A stretch of 64,000 nucleotides of DNA from Plasmodium coatneyi (taxonomy: Eukaryota; Apicomplexa; Aconoidasida; Haemosporida; Plasmodiidae). Shown here piece after piece: positions 43,567 to 54,284 of the stretch (position 1 is the first letter of the stretch; every line of letters starts with the position of its first letter). Position numbers and translations under genes: made by a program. Location: NCBI RefSeq assembly GCF_001680005.1, contig NC_033566.1, forward strand, positions 620,001-684,000, written 5' to 3'. The notes under the pieces are model-generated. The model was given only the letters and a program-made list of their open reading frames with translations, made no database searches and had not been told where the DNA came from.

Positions 43567-44574
43567 ATGAACCTTCTAATCTTCCTCACAATCGCAACGT
43601 GCCTTACGATAGGAAACGCATTTCTGCACAGACGGGTTAACTACAGGCGGACAGGACATGCGCAAATAAGCAACAAACCCACGGCCATACAGTATGACCA
43701 CGCCGTTAACAAATTCCACAGAAAGAAGGGAGTGAAGAAAATTTACTCTTTCAAGAGACACGTATCAGAAATATGGAATAACATTAAAACGAGGAGGATA
43801 GAAAATTATATGGAAGATTTTTTTCAAACGCAGCAAGTGAAGAATACGCTTCAAAATAACTTCCTCTGTTTTAAACACCTATTTAATAAGTGCAAATTGG
43901 ACAGAGTAATTATAGCTGTTAATGTGGCCCTGTATCTTTACCTGAACAGAATTGATAAAGACGATGAGAAGAAAATATTTTTTCACAAAGGGAATTTATT
44001 GGAGGTGAAAGAACAAAAGGCAGAAAAATACAAATGCAATTATCACGATATTTACAAAACAAAAAATTTTAAAACATTTTTCACGTCCCTTTTTATTCAC
44101 AAAAATGTTCTGCATTTATATTTTAATATGAGTTCGCTAATTTCCATATATAGGATAATTTCGCAAATTTACACAAACAGCCAAATATTTGTTACATTCC
44201 TCTTGTCAGGTGTCCTGTCCAACATTATATCGTACATTTGTTACTTGAGAGAAAAGAAGGAAAATGTGCTTTTGAAAAATTTAATTTTAAAAGATGCTTC
44301 CAATGAAAATAATCTCCTTGTAAATAAAAATAATAAAATTATCTGTGGAAGCAGTTCCTGTATTTATTCCCTTTATGGAATGCATATCACATATATTATA
44401 TTTTTTTACTTTAAGCATAATTATATTGTGAATAGCAATTTTTTGTACAATTTTTTTTATTCATTCGTTTCATCTTTGCTACTTGAAAATGTCAGTCACT
44501 TGAACCATATGTTGGGCTTCCTGTGTGGTTTTTTCTTCTCCTCCCTTATAGTGCTCTTTGATAGGAATTCTTAG
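43567..44574 (+). CDS. ROM7: Rhomboid-family intramembrane serine protease (probably ROM7)
   Basis: 335 aa, single exon, ATG 43567. The N-terminus is a signal peptide (LLIFLTIATCLTIGNAF) followed by a long basic, Asn/Lys/His-rich stretch. That is the two-part layout of apicoplast targeting, so plastid delivery is inferred. Rhomboid core: TSLFIHKNVLHLYFNM (family HxxxHLxxNM), then hydrophobic helices, the active-site loop CGSSSCIYSLYG with a GxSx motif placing the nucleophile at Ser263, and the last helix NHMLGFLCGFFF with the presumed catalytic His314. The motif reads GSSS rather than the common G(A/S)SG, and a hydrophilic insert precedes the serine. Known Plasmodium rhomboids cut adhesins and organellar substrates; this one's substrate is unknown. 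The ROM7 name rests on recalled gene order, not on a search. Divergent from the small membrane protein gene. Confidence 0.8.
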   Translation: MNLLIFLTIATCLTIGNAFLHRRVNYRRTGHAQISNKPTAIQYDHAVNKFHRKKGVKKIYSFKRHVSEIWNNIKTRRIENYMEDFFQTQQVKNTLQNNFLCFKHLFNKCKLDRVIIAVNVALYLYLNRIDKDDEKKIFFHKGNLLEVKEQKAEKYKCNYHDIYKTKNFKTFFTSLFIHKNVLHLYFNMSSLISIYRIISQIYTNSQIFVTFLLSGVLSNIISYICYLREKKENVLLKNLILKDASNENNLLVNKNNKIICGSSSCIYSLYGMHITYIIFFYFKHNYIVNSNFLYNFFYSFVSSLLLENVSHLNHMLGFLCGFFFSSLIVLFDRNS

Positions 44575-45157
44575 CCGGGTCGTCACACGCACGTTGCGGT
44601 GATGCCCTTTACCCTTTTGCCCCTTAATTCGACTCCTGGGTTATAACCCGCACCAACACTTTTTTATTTCCCCTTAAATGAATGTTTTACAAACACTTAA
44701 GTTGTCCAACGTGTCACGTGTACCGCTCGGTAGACAACTGAAGCCCTTCACCAGGATCGATTCGCTTCACATAGAAATGCCCCCCCGTCGATCAACGAAA
44801 ACGTGTACTCTCATCATGCACATACCTTTTCCTTTTCCAAGTGGGAAAAATGTACAAAACAGTTGCCCAAAATAAAGACTGTAAAATATGCGAATTCGAA
44901 ATGTGCACACAGGTTACTGTGTAGTGAAACAAATGGCGCCACATGAATATATGGCTGCGTAGTGAGTTATCAAAAAAAAAAAAAAAAAACGAAACAACTG
45001 AATGGATCATTTTGGAACACTCAAAAAAAAAGTAATACGGATATCACCTATACGGTGATAATTTCTTTTTCCTCACAATGGGTATCATCATAGGGTGAGC
45101 CGCTAAACAGGCACACCGAGCAATGTTCAACCATGTTGATCCATTAAGCCGCGCTGC
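44575..45157. other. Convergent intergenic region, rhomboid / unknown gene
   Basis: 0.58 kb between two 3' ends. It holds an A17-type run near 44970 and a small perfect hairpin (TATCACC-TATAC-GGTGATA at about 45044-45062). No gene recognised. Confidence 0.5.
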
Positions 45158-48100
45158 TCATTTAAACTCGTTCAGGATCGCGTCGTAATTCTCGTCCTCA
45201 TACGCATACGGGTTGCTGGCCAGCAACGCCTGGATCATCTTCGGGTCGTGCATTTCGAGTATCCCCTTTTTGGCATTCAAGATCTGTTTGACTTTGCAGA
45301 AAAGGAGTAAAAACAGCGCCTTGTTTTTTTTCAAATTGATCAAACTGAAGGGCAGCTCGTCCGTTATTCTTAGAAAGTAATTTTCCTCCTGCTGCGCGTG
45401 GTTCTTCTGTTCGCTGCAGTTGTCTACATGGGGAGATGAGTGAAAAAAAAAAAAAGTCAGCTGGGTAGACACACTATATTCACTCATAATATAACTCAAA
45501 CGATATACAATAAGTGTGCACGCTTCGCTTAGGAAACCACATTATGCATGTTGCACGTACCTGCGTAGCTGCGCAAAAGGAAGGACAGGCTATTCTGCGT
45601 AAACACTAACTTGTTATAGAGGAGTTGCCGCACATCCTCATCGATTTTGCCCCTTTCCTTCATAAACGTGTACACCTGCGCATTGATAAGAAAAAAAAAA
45701 TAATCCACCAAACGTAGGGTAATATCCGTGTGTGCACTTTTGCACAAGTCCTGAATTTGGAAAAACTCAAAAATGATGTTCACTATTTTGGATATGTTGA
45801 TTAAAAATTGCTCCTCCGTGAAAAGTGTATCCTTCTGGAGAAGACGCATAAATTTGTCCTTATAAATTTTGACAAACATATTTTTAAAAAAATTCAAATT
45901 TATCTGAAATTTATCAATGTAGAGATAAATTTTCTTCAGTACGCTTATTTTGTTTATGCAATGGAAATGTTCTTTTGGGGGACAACTCGATTTTTTCTTC
46001 TCTGCATTCCTTTCGGGAATATGTGCTTCTCCCTGTAATTTTGCACTTTTTGAGTTAAAATTAGTCCTATCCTTCTGTTCATCCACCCATTCGTTGCTTC
46101 CCCTTTTGCATAGACCGCCATCCCATTTGAACTCCACATTTTTAAAAGAAATGATGTCTTCTGCACACATGGATAGATTAAACAAATGTTGATGGTGCAA
46201 AAAAACAGAATAAACATTTTGCAAAACTTTTTTTAAAAATATATTATCATTAATTACGCTTAATAGAAATTCATTTTCACATGGCACCTTCGGAAAGCAA
46301 GAAAATCGAAATGTGAAAAAGCAGTAACTTAAAAATGCATCATAAATATATTTGACAATTTTGTAGCAAAATAGGACTGTATTAATTGCCATGATTTCTT
46401 TCCTTTTTTGCTCTTCATTTTTTTCTTCTTTTTCCCCCTCGATTTTGTGTGACGAGTGATGGTTCCATTCTGCTTCCTTCATGTCAAGCAAAACTTCATA
46501 CGAAAAGTGCACAATCCGGTATACTACAAAAACAATGTAGAGCAAATTCTTATGGATGCGCATACAGTCTATGCGATCCTCCTTGGCGGTGACGCTTAAA
46601 ACAGCTTTTTCCGTCGTGGGGGTTAACGTTACGCCTCCTTCACCGTTTTCTACGCACTTATCCTTCTCGTGTTCGTTTTCCACATGTTCCAATTGGCATC
46701 CCCCACCCAGGGTGTCTTTCCCCTCTTTTTTACTCAAAACGGTCTTCTTCGCATCTCCACATGGGGGCAGCCCTTTCTTCGATATTCCTTCCCCAGGGAT
46801 GCCCTCACAAGTAGTTTCCCCCACACAGTAAGTTCCCCTACTGTGCATATTTTTCTGCTCAATTATTTTGTCAATCTTTTCCTGTAATGCTTTGCTCAGC
46901 TGATTTTGTGCCTCCTCAACGAATTGCAAAACCAAACGGTAAGTCACCCCCTCCACATTTTTTAAAGAATAATTTTTATCCTCATCGAAGAAGACATTGT
47001 ACAGATAATCATCTACGCTGGAATCTACTAGTATGTATTCCCCCCCTTTTTTAAAAAGCAACATTTCTCTCAGGGTGGTATAAGTCTGATCAATATAATG
47101 GTGGAAGTTTTTTTGGAAAATATTCTGAACCAGTTGGTCGAATTTCTTTTCTTCCTTCCTCCATTTATACATAAAGTACACATCGAAAATGTTGCTGAAA
47201 TTGTTTCTCTTCCTATTTATTTGGTGGAAATAAGTGAAGAGGTTTTCGTTCAACTCTTTGTTCAGCATGTAGTGGGAGAAGGAGGCGTACCCATTAGGGG
47301 GCTCACTTGCGTTGCTACTGTGCACGTGTTCGCCGTTGATTTGTTCATACTTGCTCTTTATTTTCTCCTTCATGTTGTCCAACCTTCCCTCCCCATGTGC
47401 CTCCAATTCGTACTCCACAAAATACGCTTCTCCTCCATTTTCATCCCCCTTTTGGTCACCAAAATAAAACTCGAATGCGTCCTTCAGTTCGCCAACTTGC
47501 GCCCCTTCCTCGATCGTAATGTCGAGGAGGGGAGGTTCACCCGTTTGGTCCATTTTTCCTGCTCCACGCCAGCAGTCTTCGCCTTTCTTCCTACTTTCCA
47601 CAAATAGCAACTCTGCCAAGGCGTGGAACTCGAATAAACAGCGAGACAGTGCGGTGAAAAAGTTAGCACTCCTTGTCCCCTTTTCCCCCTCAACCGTAGC
47701 ACCTCTATTGTCAGCTGTTCGGTTTCCCTTCCATTCGTCACTCTTCAAGTCAACTTCCCCAGTCTGAAAAGGGGAAGGTCCCTCCGCAGGCAGAGAACAC
47801 GATTGGTTTAGCTTGTTATCTCCCTCCAAGGACCCCAAAAAATTGCCAAAAAAATTTTCCATATCGATGACAACACTATCTTCATGCTCAATTATATAAT
47901 CACTTAAGCAAAGAGAAGTGAAAGGATCATTTACCCCACCGCCCTTGTCTGCCTCCCTCGCAGAGGTTCTCCCATTATGCTCACAAAAGAGGAAACGTTT
48001 AAACTTACCAAAATGGTTACAACAGTCAGGTGTGCACAAATCGTCGTCACTTTTTTGCACAACACTGGAAACGAATTTCTTCACATGTTGATAATTCAAC

Positions 48101-48933
48101 GAGTATGATATATGGTCCATTTGGTGGAGGTTATTTATTACCTTTTTCCAATTCACATTTTTCGCAAGGCAGTAGAAAAGGACCATAAGTTTGAAGAGGT
48201 TAAAAAATAAGTGCTTTTTTATTTCCTCCAAATATTTTCTGTGCATTTTCAGGATGTAGGCCAAATGCCAAAACATCACGTAGGAAATTTTTTGCCCTTG
48301 AATGTTTTCTTCGTTTTCCGAAAATATATCACCTCGGTTTAGGTAGACGTGTTTATATATTTTTATGTTCCCATTGAAGAGGAACATTTTCTCAAAGGTG
48401 ACTTGAACGACGCGTCTTAAGTTGTTAAGGAGATGATCGTACTTCGTTCTGATTTCCTTCATAAGGGTGGGCTTTTCATTTTGTGCCTGTTCGGATGAAT
48501 CTGGTAGGAACATTTTTTTCAAATCTTCCATGAGTTTTTTGTCAAGGTGGTTATCCGTAGGGATGCCATCACAGGTTGTCTGGTTCCCCAGCGTACCATT
48601 AAACTTTTCCGCTTCGTTCGATTTTCCCAATGGTGTGGCGTCATCGAACTGGGGAGGGCTATCCAAGGGGGTAACCTCCTCCACGTTTACCTGTGCCCAC
48701 TTCACTTTAGCAGGTTCATCATTCACATTCCCCCCTTTTGCAGACTTAAAAATGGCTCTTATCAACAAAATGTGCGTCTTACAATTACGCAGGTAAAGTA
48801 ACACTTTCCATATTTTCAATTTTTTATAATTCGTTTCCGCTTTGTCTAAAAGGTGGAGGTAATTATTTAAACATTTGAAGAAGTTTTTAAAAAAGACTAA
48901 CGAATCATAGCTTTTTTTTTTTTTCCTTTTTGA
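45158..48933 (-). CDS. Large conserved-type protein of unknown function, main part (two exons, no start codon of its own)
   Basis: Exon 45561-48933 (open frame, read minus) is spliced over a 137-bp GT-AG intron to 45158-45423 (phase 1, junction RSYA|DNCSEQ), ending ILNEFK. The open frame begins after a stop at 48934-48936 and has no ATG for about 130 codons (first at 48529-48531). Yet the residues before that ATG (FFKNFFKCLNNYLHLLDKAE, IWKVLLYLRNCKTHILLIRA) look truly coding. The missing N-terminus is most likely the 220-aa frame directly upstream, joined by a one-base shift in an A13 run. The protein is mostly helical, with charged inserts (about 240-480 and 610-720 from the open start) and hydrophobic, Phe/Tyr-rich helices. 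I recognise no domain; tethering-complex-like helical bundles are possible but unsupported. Confidence 0.65.
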
Positions 48934-49567
48934 TTAGATACATCTGGTAGAGGGGGTCCTTCTGGGAAAAGTTTTTTTCAATAATTCGCATTTCTCTGTT
49001 AAATTTTTCTATCATTAAAATTTGCTCACTATAATCATTTTTTATTTTATTTTTGTTCATGAACTTTTCCAGCTTTTTACTTCTCTCCGTTATTTCATCA
49101 TTGAAAAAGTTAATTAGTTTGTTTAGGTCTTTCACATCGACGTTCTTCTTGTTCTGCAGAATCTTTTTCACATTTATGTGGCTTGCATTTTTGTTTTGGG
49201 TGGTGTGTTCTTCTGAATCGTTCGTGCATTTTTTCTTTTTCTCGGGAAGGTGCTTCTTACCATGAGGGGCATCGTCCTGTGGATAGGTTCCTTGCTCAGC
49301 AGTGGGTTCACCATATGCCGGCTTCTCCCCTATTTGATGCGCGTTTTCCAAATGGTCCCCCCCCGGGGGAGCTCCTTCCACTAAGTCATTCTCCCCCGGT
49401 TTATCAATCCCGTTAGTTTTGTTTATAAAGGAGCTTATGTAATTTATCGAGTTGTTGCTCAGGAGGTTCTCAAATAAGTTTTTTATTTCAGGTTCATTTT
49501 TCTTTTCCTCTTTTTTCACGGTGGTGTTTTCCTTCACCTTTCTGCTTAGCTCCTTTAGTTCATTCAT
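48905..49567 (-). CDS. N-terminal part (220 aa) of the same unknown protein, ending in a frameshift
   Basis: ATG at 49565-49567. It starts MNELKELSRKVKENTTVKK, then has a Pro/Gly/Glu-rich insert (about 55-125) and a lysine-rich, coiled-coil-like C-terminus (NKLINFFNDEITERSKKLEK, EQILMIEKFNREMRIIEK). It ends KKEKKKKL and stops right after an A13 run (minus strand; T13 at 48912-48924). The large unknown frame continues immediately in the next frame. With twelve A in the run the two would be one gene of roughly 1,420 aa. A separate short gene is possible, but the neighbour would then lack a start. The 1.1-kb upstream flank is shared with SAS10. Confidence 0.6.
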   Translation of the reverse strand: MNELKELSRKVKENTTVKKEEKKNEPEIKNLFENLLSNNSINYISSFINKTNGIDKPGENDLVEGAPPGGDHLENAHQIGEKPAYGEPTAEQGTYPQDDAPHGKKHLPEKKKKCTNDSEEHTTQNKNASHINVKKILQNKKNVDVKDLNKLINFFNDEITERSKKLEKFMNKNKIKNDYSEQILMIEKFNREMRIIEKNFSQKDPLYQMYLIKKEKKKKL

Positions 49568-50426
49568 GCTTCTAGGTAACTTTGGCTTATCGGTGTGGAG
49601 CAGCTTCGGATAAAACTGCGTAAACTGCCTTATTCTAACATCAGCGTTTGCATATTTGTGTACTCGCTTGTTGCGTCATTAAGTGTCCGCAGCGCAAGCA
49701 GAGGTGAGGGAAACACAGAATAGGCGAGAATACAAAAAAAACGGGAGATTTTTTGGCAACGAGTGTTGCGACAAATTTGGCTGAAAAGTGGCCCAAAAAA
49801 TTGACAAAATGTTAACAAAGTTTTTTTTCTTTTTTGACGAAAAAGCAACCTTTCGAGGCTCCCCCCACGCTGCACGAAATATCCTGAAAATAAGAATGCG
49901 CACATGACAGTTGCTAATTGGTGCTGCTTGCGTGAAGGCGGCGATCTTTTCCTCCAAAGTGTGTCTCCCTTCCAAGTATAATGCGTGTCATCTTTTCAAG
50001 GACAGCAATTTACACTGAGCAGCAAGAAAATTGTGAACAGATCGGGGAAGAATATTTTTTTTTCACGCCATGTTCCTTTTACCTCTACATTTTTGTAATA
50101 AAAGATAGCAAGCGCGTGAACGTATGCAGATTACCAATGCACAGGTGGGCGTTTTTTTTCCACTCTCCATTTTAACAACAATTAGTAGCCAATTCGAGTG
50201 GCGAAACGGATCCACATTACGGAGAAACGTTTATAACACCAACTGAGGAGCCGGCAAAAGAAAAAGGAAAATTTGGTAAATATACCATTTATAGGCATAA
50301 CAAATAACGTGGCGGGCCGCAACTCGTTACATGCACGGTATCCTCTGTAGAGCGAATAAAGCACATGGCGTAATGCCCTCTGAAGGGATGGAAAAAAAAA
50401 AAAAATCTAGCCAAATCGAGCCAAAG

Positions 50427-50461
<35 letters not shown>

Positions 50462-50697
50462 TATATAAATATATGAAAGAAACACCAAGGGAAAAGATAA
50501 CCCTCGTTTGTTTTGTTTAAAATTTTTTTTTGAGTACATTAAAATGCGCCTACGCAGTAAAGTTGAATAGATCTATTTTGCCGCATCCCATTTTGGCATT
50601 TCCCCACAGTTCGCCGCGAGTTCGCTGTTCGGGAAAACCCCCCAATTAAGCGGCTATTTCCTATTTGTCCCCCTCATGCATCCGCGTTTTATAAAGA
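49568..50697. other. Divergent intergenic region, unknown gene / SAS10
   Basis: 1.13 kb between two gene starts pointing away from each other, with an A28 run (50427-50454) and shorter tracts. Both promoters are expected here. No gene recognised. Confidence 0.5.
50427..50454. repeat. Poly(dA:dT) tract, A28
   Basis: Run of 28 A about 245 bp upstream of the SAS10 start. Confidence 0.9.
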
Positions 50698-52965
50698 ATG
50701 CCGAAAAATAAGCAGCGCGTATCCGTTGATACCAGCAAGATTAAATTTGTCGAGAACTCCGAGTCGGAGGATATAGAAATTGAGGATGAAAATAATAGCG
50801 ATGTTGAAAATGTTAGCTCCAGCGACGACATCCTGAGTGACGACGGGAATGAGGAATCCTCGCTGGGAGGAGAAGGCAGAAAAAAGAAGAAAAAAAAAAT
50901 AGCAGCCCAGGGGGAGGATGACGAAGAAGATGATGACAATGATGACAATGATGATAATGATGAGGAGGAGGAGGAGGAGGAGGAGGAGGACGGCGATGAG
51001 GACAGTGATGCAGACGATCACCAGCACGATGACGAATTCGTTCGCGTACCTTGGAAAAAGGATAAACAGAATTACTACCAATACGAAAGCGAAGACTCAA
51101 CGAGCGATGATGAAGAAGGCAACAAGGAGAGAATCAAAGAGGCCATGTACCTCAGCAGGAAGGAGAAGGAAAACTTAAAAGAAGACGACTTCGATTTGTA
51201 TGGCATATACAATGAAGACAAGGAAGGCAAGTTAGGAAAAGGAGCCAAAGAATCGTACACCGTCCATGAGAAGGAAAATATCATTAAAAAGCTAATCAGC
51301 GATATGAACGCGGAAATGAAGGAAAAAAAAAAAAAAGTGGGTGAAGAAAATGACCAAGATGAACAGATGAAGGAGGATGATCAAATGGAAAATCTCGTAA
51401 TGAGCGAACGGGAGGAGTACAAAATTTTGTTAAAAGAACTCTCCCTGAATATTCAAAAAGTTTACAACGAACTGAAGGAAAACAAAAGGCTCTTCCAATT
51501 TAAGGAAATTAACGAACAGAATGTTAACCAAGCAGATATCAATAAGAACACACTCCTGTACCTGAAGAAGAAAAACGAAACGATGCTTACCTATATCATA
51601 TACATCACGTACTACGTCTTTCTTAAAATTATGAATGCCTATACGCATAATCACCCCGTGTTGGATAAGCTAATTTACATGAACACCATAATTGCTAAGA
51701 CGAATGAACTGGATAATAAAATTAAATTCAAGATTCAGCAGCTGAACAAGTCATCCTCGGGTCGCCAGCTGGGCGAGTTGGACGCATCGGGAAGTGAAGA
51801 GGCAGAGGCCCCCAAGCGGGTCGGCCGACGCGTGCCCAAGGGGGATGACGAAGATGATGATGATGATGAAGAAGTAGACGAAGAAGAAGTGGAAGAAGAA
51901 TTAGACGATGAGGAGGATGAAGACGACGACGATGAAGATGACAACGATGAAGATAATGAAGAGGATGAGGAAGATGAGGAGGATGACAATGATGAGGAGG
52001 AGGAGGAAGAAGACGTGGTGGACTCCGCAGAGGAAGCCCAAGCGGGCAAGGGCAAAAAGTACAAAATCAGCAAGAGCCTCATAACCGAGTACACGGACAG
52101 CCACATCCGGGAAAGGGAAAGGGAGGAAAAGAAAAAAAAAAGAGAAAAAATGAAAAACGAAAGAAACATATTCCTCAAGGAAATTAAAGACATGGTATCC
52201 ACAAGACCAGAAAAAATAGAAGAAGAAAATTACTTTAAAAAAATGGAAGAAAAATTAATGAACTTTGACGAAAAAATATTGAAGAAAAAAATCAAAGCTT
52301 TGAGCAAAAAGAAAAACAAAATGAGCAACTTGAAAAACGTGGGAATGACGTCAAATGATTTGCTAAAGTTTGTGGAGTTGCCAGAGATGAATGAAGAAGC
52401 GGATAGGAAAAACAACATGGACGAAACAAAAATGTTTAGGAGTAACATTAACAAAATGAAGCAAATGAAAAAAATGAAAGGAGCAAACAACGCCAATGAT
52501 GATTTCGTTTCTTTTAAGAAGTTTGAAAAAAACACAAAATGGAACAACTCGCATCAGAAGGAAGAGCTTGGTAAATCCACACATTTTATGAGCACCAAAA
52601 ATTTACATAACGAAATAGACGACGAAAATATTAAAAATATGTTAAGCTTGAAAAAGAAGAAAAAGGAAGAGAAAAAATTCCTCAAAGATCAGAAGAACAA
52701 AGAAATAAGAAAAAAATTAGTCGATGAAGAAAACGAAATTAACGATAGAAGAATGCCCAACAAAAACATTTTACAAAATAGAGGACTCGTAAGGAAGAGA
52801 AAATCAACCGATGGAAATGCAAGGGTTCACAATAAACAAAAGTATATTAAAAAAATGAAAATGTACAGCGGCCAGCACGCCAAACTGAAGGTTCATGAGA
52901 ATAACTATTCAGGAGAGAAGAGGGGAATAAATCCCTACCTGAAGAAATCCATAGATATCAAATGA
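50698..52965 (+). CDS. SAS10: SAS10/UTP3-like SSU processome protein
   Basis: 755 aa, single exon, ATG 50698. The Sas10/Utp3/C1D domain spans about 235-340 (YKILLKELSLNIQKVYNELK, LLYLKKKNETMLTYIIYITYY, HPVLDKLIYMN). The C-terminal Sas10 domain spans about 645-755, with an extremely basic helix, NKNILQNRGLVRKRK, and the closing ARVHNKQKY and GEKRGINPYLKKSI. Two very acidic tracts, about 70-115 and 380-440 (almost only Asp/Glu), are typical of nucleolar processome factors. Known role: U3 snoRNP-associated assembly of the 90S pre-ribosome, with the same pathway partner UTP10 encoded 30 kb away in this window. Orthology is clear from the two domains and their order. Confidence 0.92.
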   Translation: MPKNKQRVSVDTSKIKFVENSESEDIEIEDENNSDVENVSSSDDILSDDGNEESSLGGEGRKKKKKKIAAQGEDDEEDDDNDDNDDNDEEEEEEEEEDGDEDSDADDHQHDDEFVRVPWKKDKQNYYQYESEDSTSDDEEGNKERIKEAMYLSRKEKENLKEDDFDLYGIYNEDKEGKLGKGAKESYTVHEKENIIKKLISDMNAEMKEKKKKVGEENDQDEQMKEDDQMENLVMSEREEYKILLKELSLNIQKVYNELKENKRLFQFKEINEQNVNQADINKNTLLYLKKKNETMLTYIIYITYYVFLKIMNAYTHNHPVLDKLIYMNTIIAKTNELDNKIKFKIQQLNKSSSGRQLGELDASGSEEAEAPKRVGRRVPKGDDEDDDDDEEVDEEEVEEELDDEEDEDDDDEDDNDEDNEEDEEDEEDDNDEEEEEEDVVDSAEEAQAGKGKKYKISKSLITEYTDSHIREREREEKKKKREKMKNERNIFLKEIKDMVSTRPEKIEEENYFKKMEEKLMNFDEKILKKKIKALSKKKNKMSNLKNVGMTSNDLLKFVELPEMNEEADRKNNMDETKMFRSNINKMKQMKKMKGANNANDDFVSFKKFEKNTKWNNSHQKEELGKSTHFMSTKNLHNEIDDENIKNMLSLKKKKKEEKKFLKDQKNKEIRKKLVDEENEINDRRMPNKNILQNRGLVRKRKSTDGNARVHNKQKYIKKMKMYSGQHAKLKVHENNYSGEKRGINPYLKKSIDIK

Positions 52966-54284
52966 CCGCGTGGACGCACGAAGGGGCGATGTATGCAGGC
53001 GATTTAGTCAGTCCGGCTGTCCCGCACACATCGTTATACAGATAACCAAAAGTGTTACCAAACCGGGGGAAAAATATACGTTTAGCGGCTTCTCCCTTTT
53101 TTTTTTTTTTTATAAGCTACTCGCATGTGCATGTCCTATGTGCACACCCATTTGTAACTACCCCCTGTTGGGTGAAAATGTTTAACCACCATTCGTCTGC
53201 TCGGTATTCTCATAAAAGTTGGGCTTCCTCAAAATTTCCAACTTTTTGTAAAAAAAAAATTTTTTACATAAAATTTATTTTTCCTGTTTGGAATACTCCC
53301 ACGGGGATATTCCCCTTCGAGTTGCTCTATGCTCCTTTTTTTTTTTTTTTTTTTCTCCATTTGTCAACATTTGAAAAGACTTATTTTTTTTTTTTACCTT
53401 CCCCTGAGATGCCCGTCTACACACATGACAGCTGTGATGTCACGGGTGCAGTGAGGCAAGGGTGCATGTTTTCAATGAATTTGTTAATTTGAAACGAATA
53501 CGGGAGGGGCATTATGCAGACATAGCCTTATAGTTCGCGCTCATCATGTAGAGGAACGCATGCGTGGGTGTACAGTTGTATAATCATCTACGTGAAGGTA
53601 CGCATGTACATATGCCCATGATTCGTGCACTTCGACGAATTGGTGCGAATGCCCGTTACGGGGTCAACACTTCTAACCTGTCCTCAGGGAAAAATTCTCC
53701 CAAATCGATGCGTATCAAATGTACACCTAGGACCAGGTCAGAACAAAATTATGCTGCGCAGTTCATGTGTGGGGGAAAAAAAAAATCAGAATAACACGAT
53801 AAGGAAATAACATAATAGCAGGTGAAGCATTCACACTAGAATGATTAACCGATTTTTTTAAAAAGCATGTTTAGCATACAATGACAATTATAACTAATTC
53901 TTTTCAGCGTAACATGTGACGTAAAAAAAAAAAAAAAAAATATTAAGGCATGGTCAGGTTGAGATACAGCCGGAGGAGAAATTAAAATTAAGCCAAAAGG
54001 GAAGCGAAAGGGAAAAACGCACAAGGGTAAGGTACTCCGCGCGGAAAGAATGAGAAATGGGAAAAGCCCACCAACAGGGAAGAAGAAAAAGTGGAAGAGG
54101 AAGAAGCCGGAAAAAGATCATCACAGAGCGTGGCGAATCTGCCAATGTACCACTTTTCCACTATGCCAAGCCCAGCTGGACATAGAAAGCCCAGCCAAGG
54201 AGTACCTACTTTTTTTTTCGTTACACCTAACGTTCTGATTTTACATCACCCCAGTTTGCTTCACTCCGTTTTGTTACCACTAAA
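52966..54284. other. Intergenic, SAS10 to patatin-like phospholipase
   Basis: 1.3 kb between plus-strand genes. T runs near 53097, 53336 and 53380 and an A run at 53923-53940. The short frames near 54050-54240 read a lysine-rich low-complexity stretch and are not believed to be genes. Confidence 0.5.

Noticed and set aside
45040..45065. TATCACC/GGTGATA hairpin as a terminator
   Set aside because: Seven-base stem without a T tract. Eukaryotic genes do not use intrinsic terminators, and such short palindromes are expected by chance.
51735..52202. Serine-rich minus-strand frame (155 codons)
   Set aside because: It is the reverse complement of the Asp/Glu tract of SAS10, where GAT/GAG codons read as runs of Ser on the other strand.
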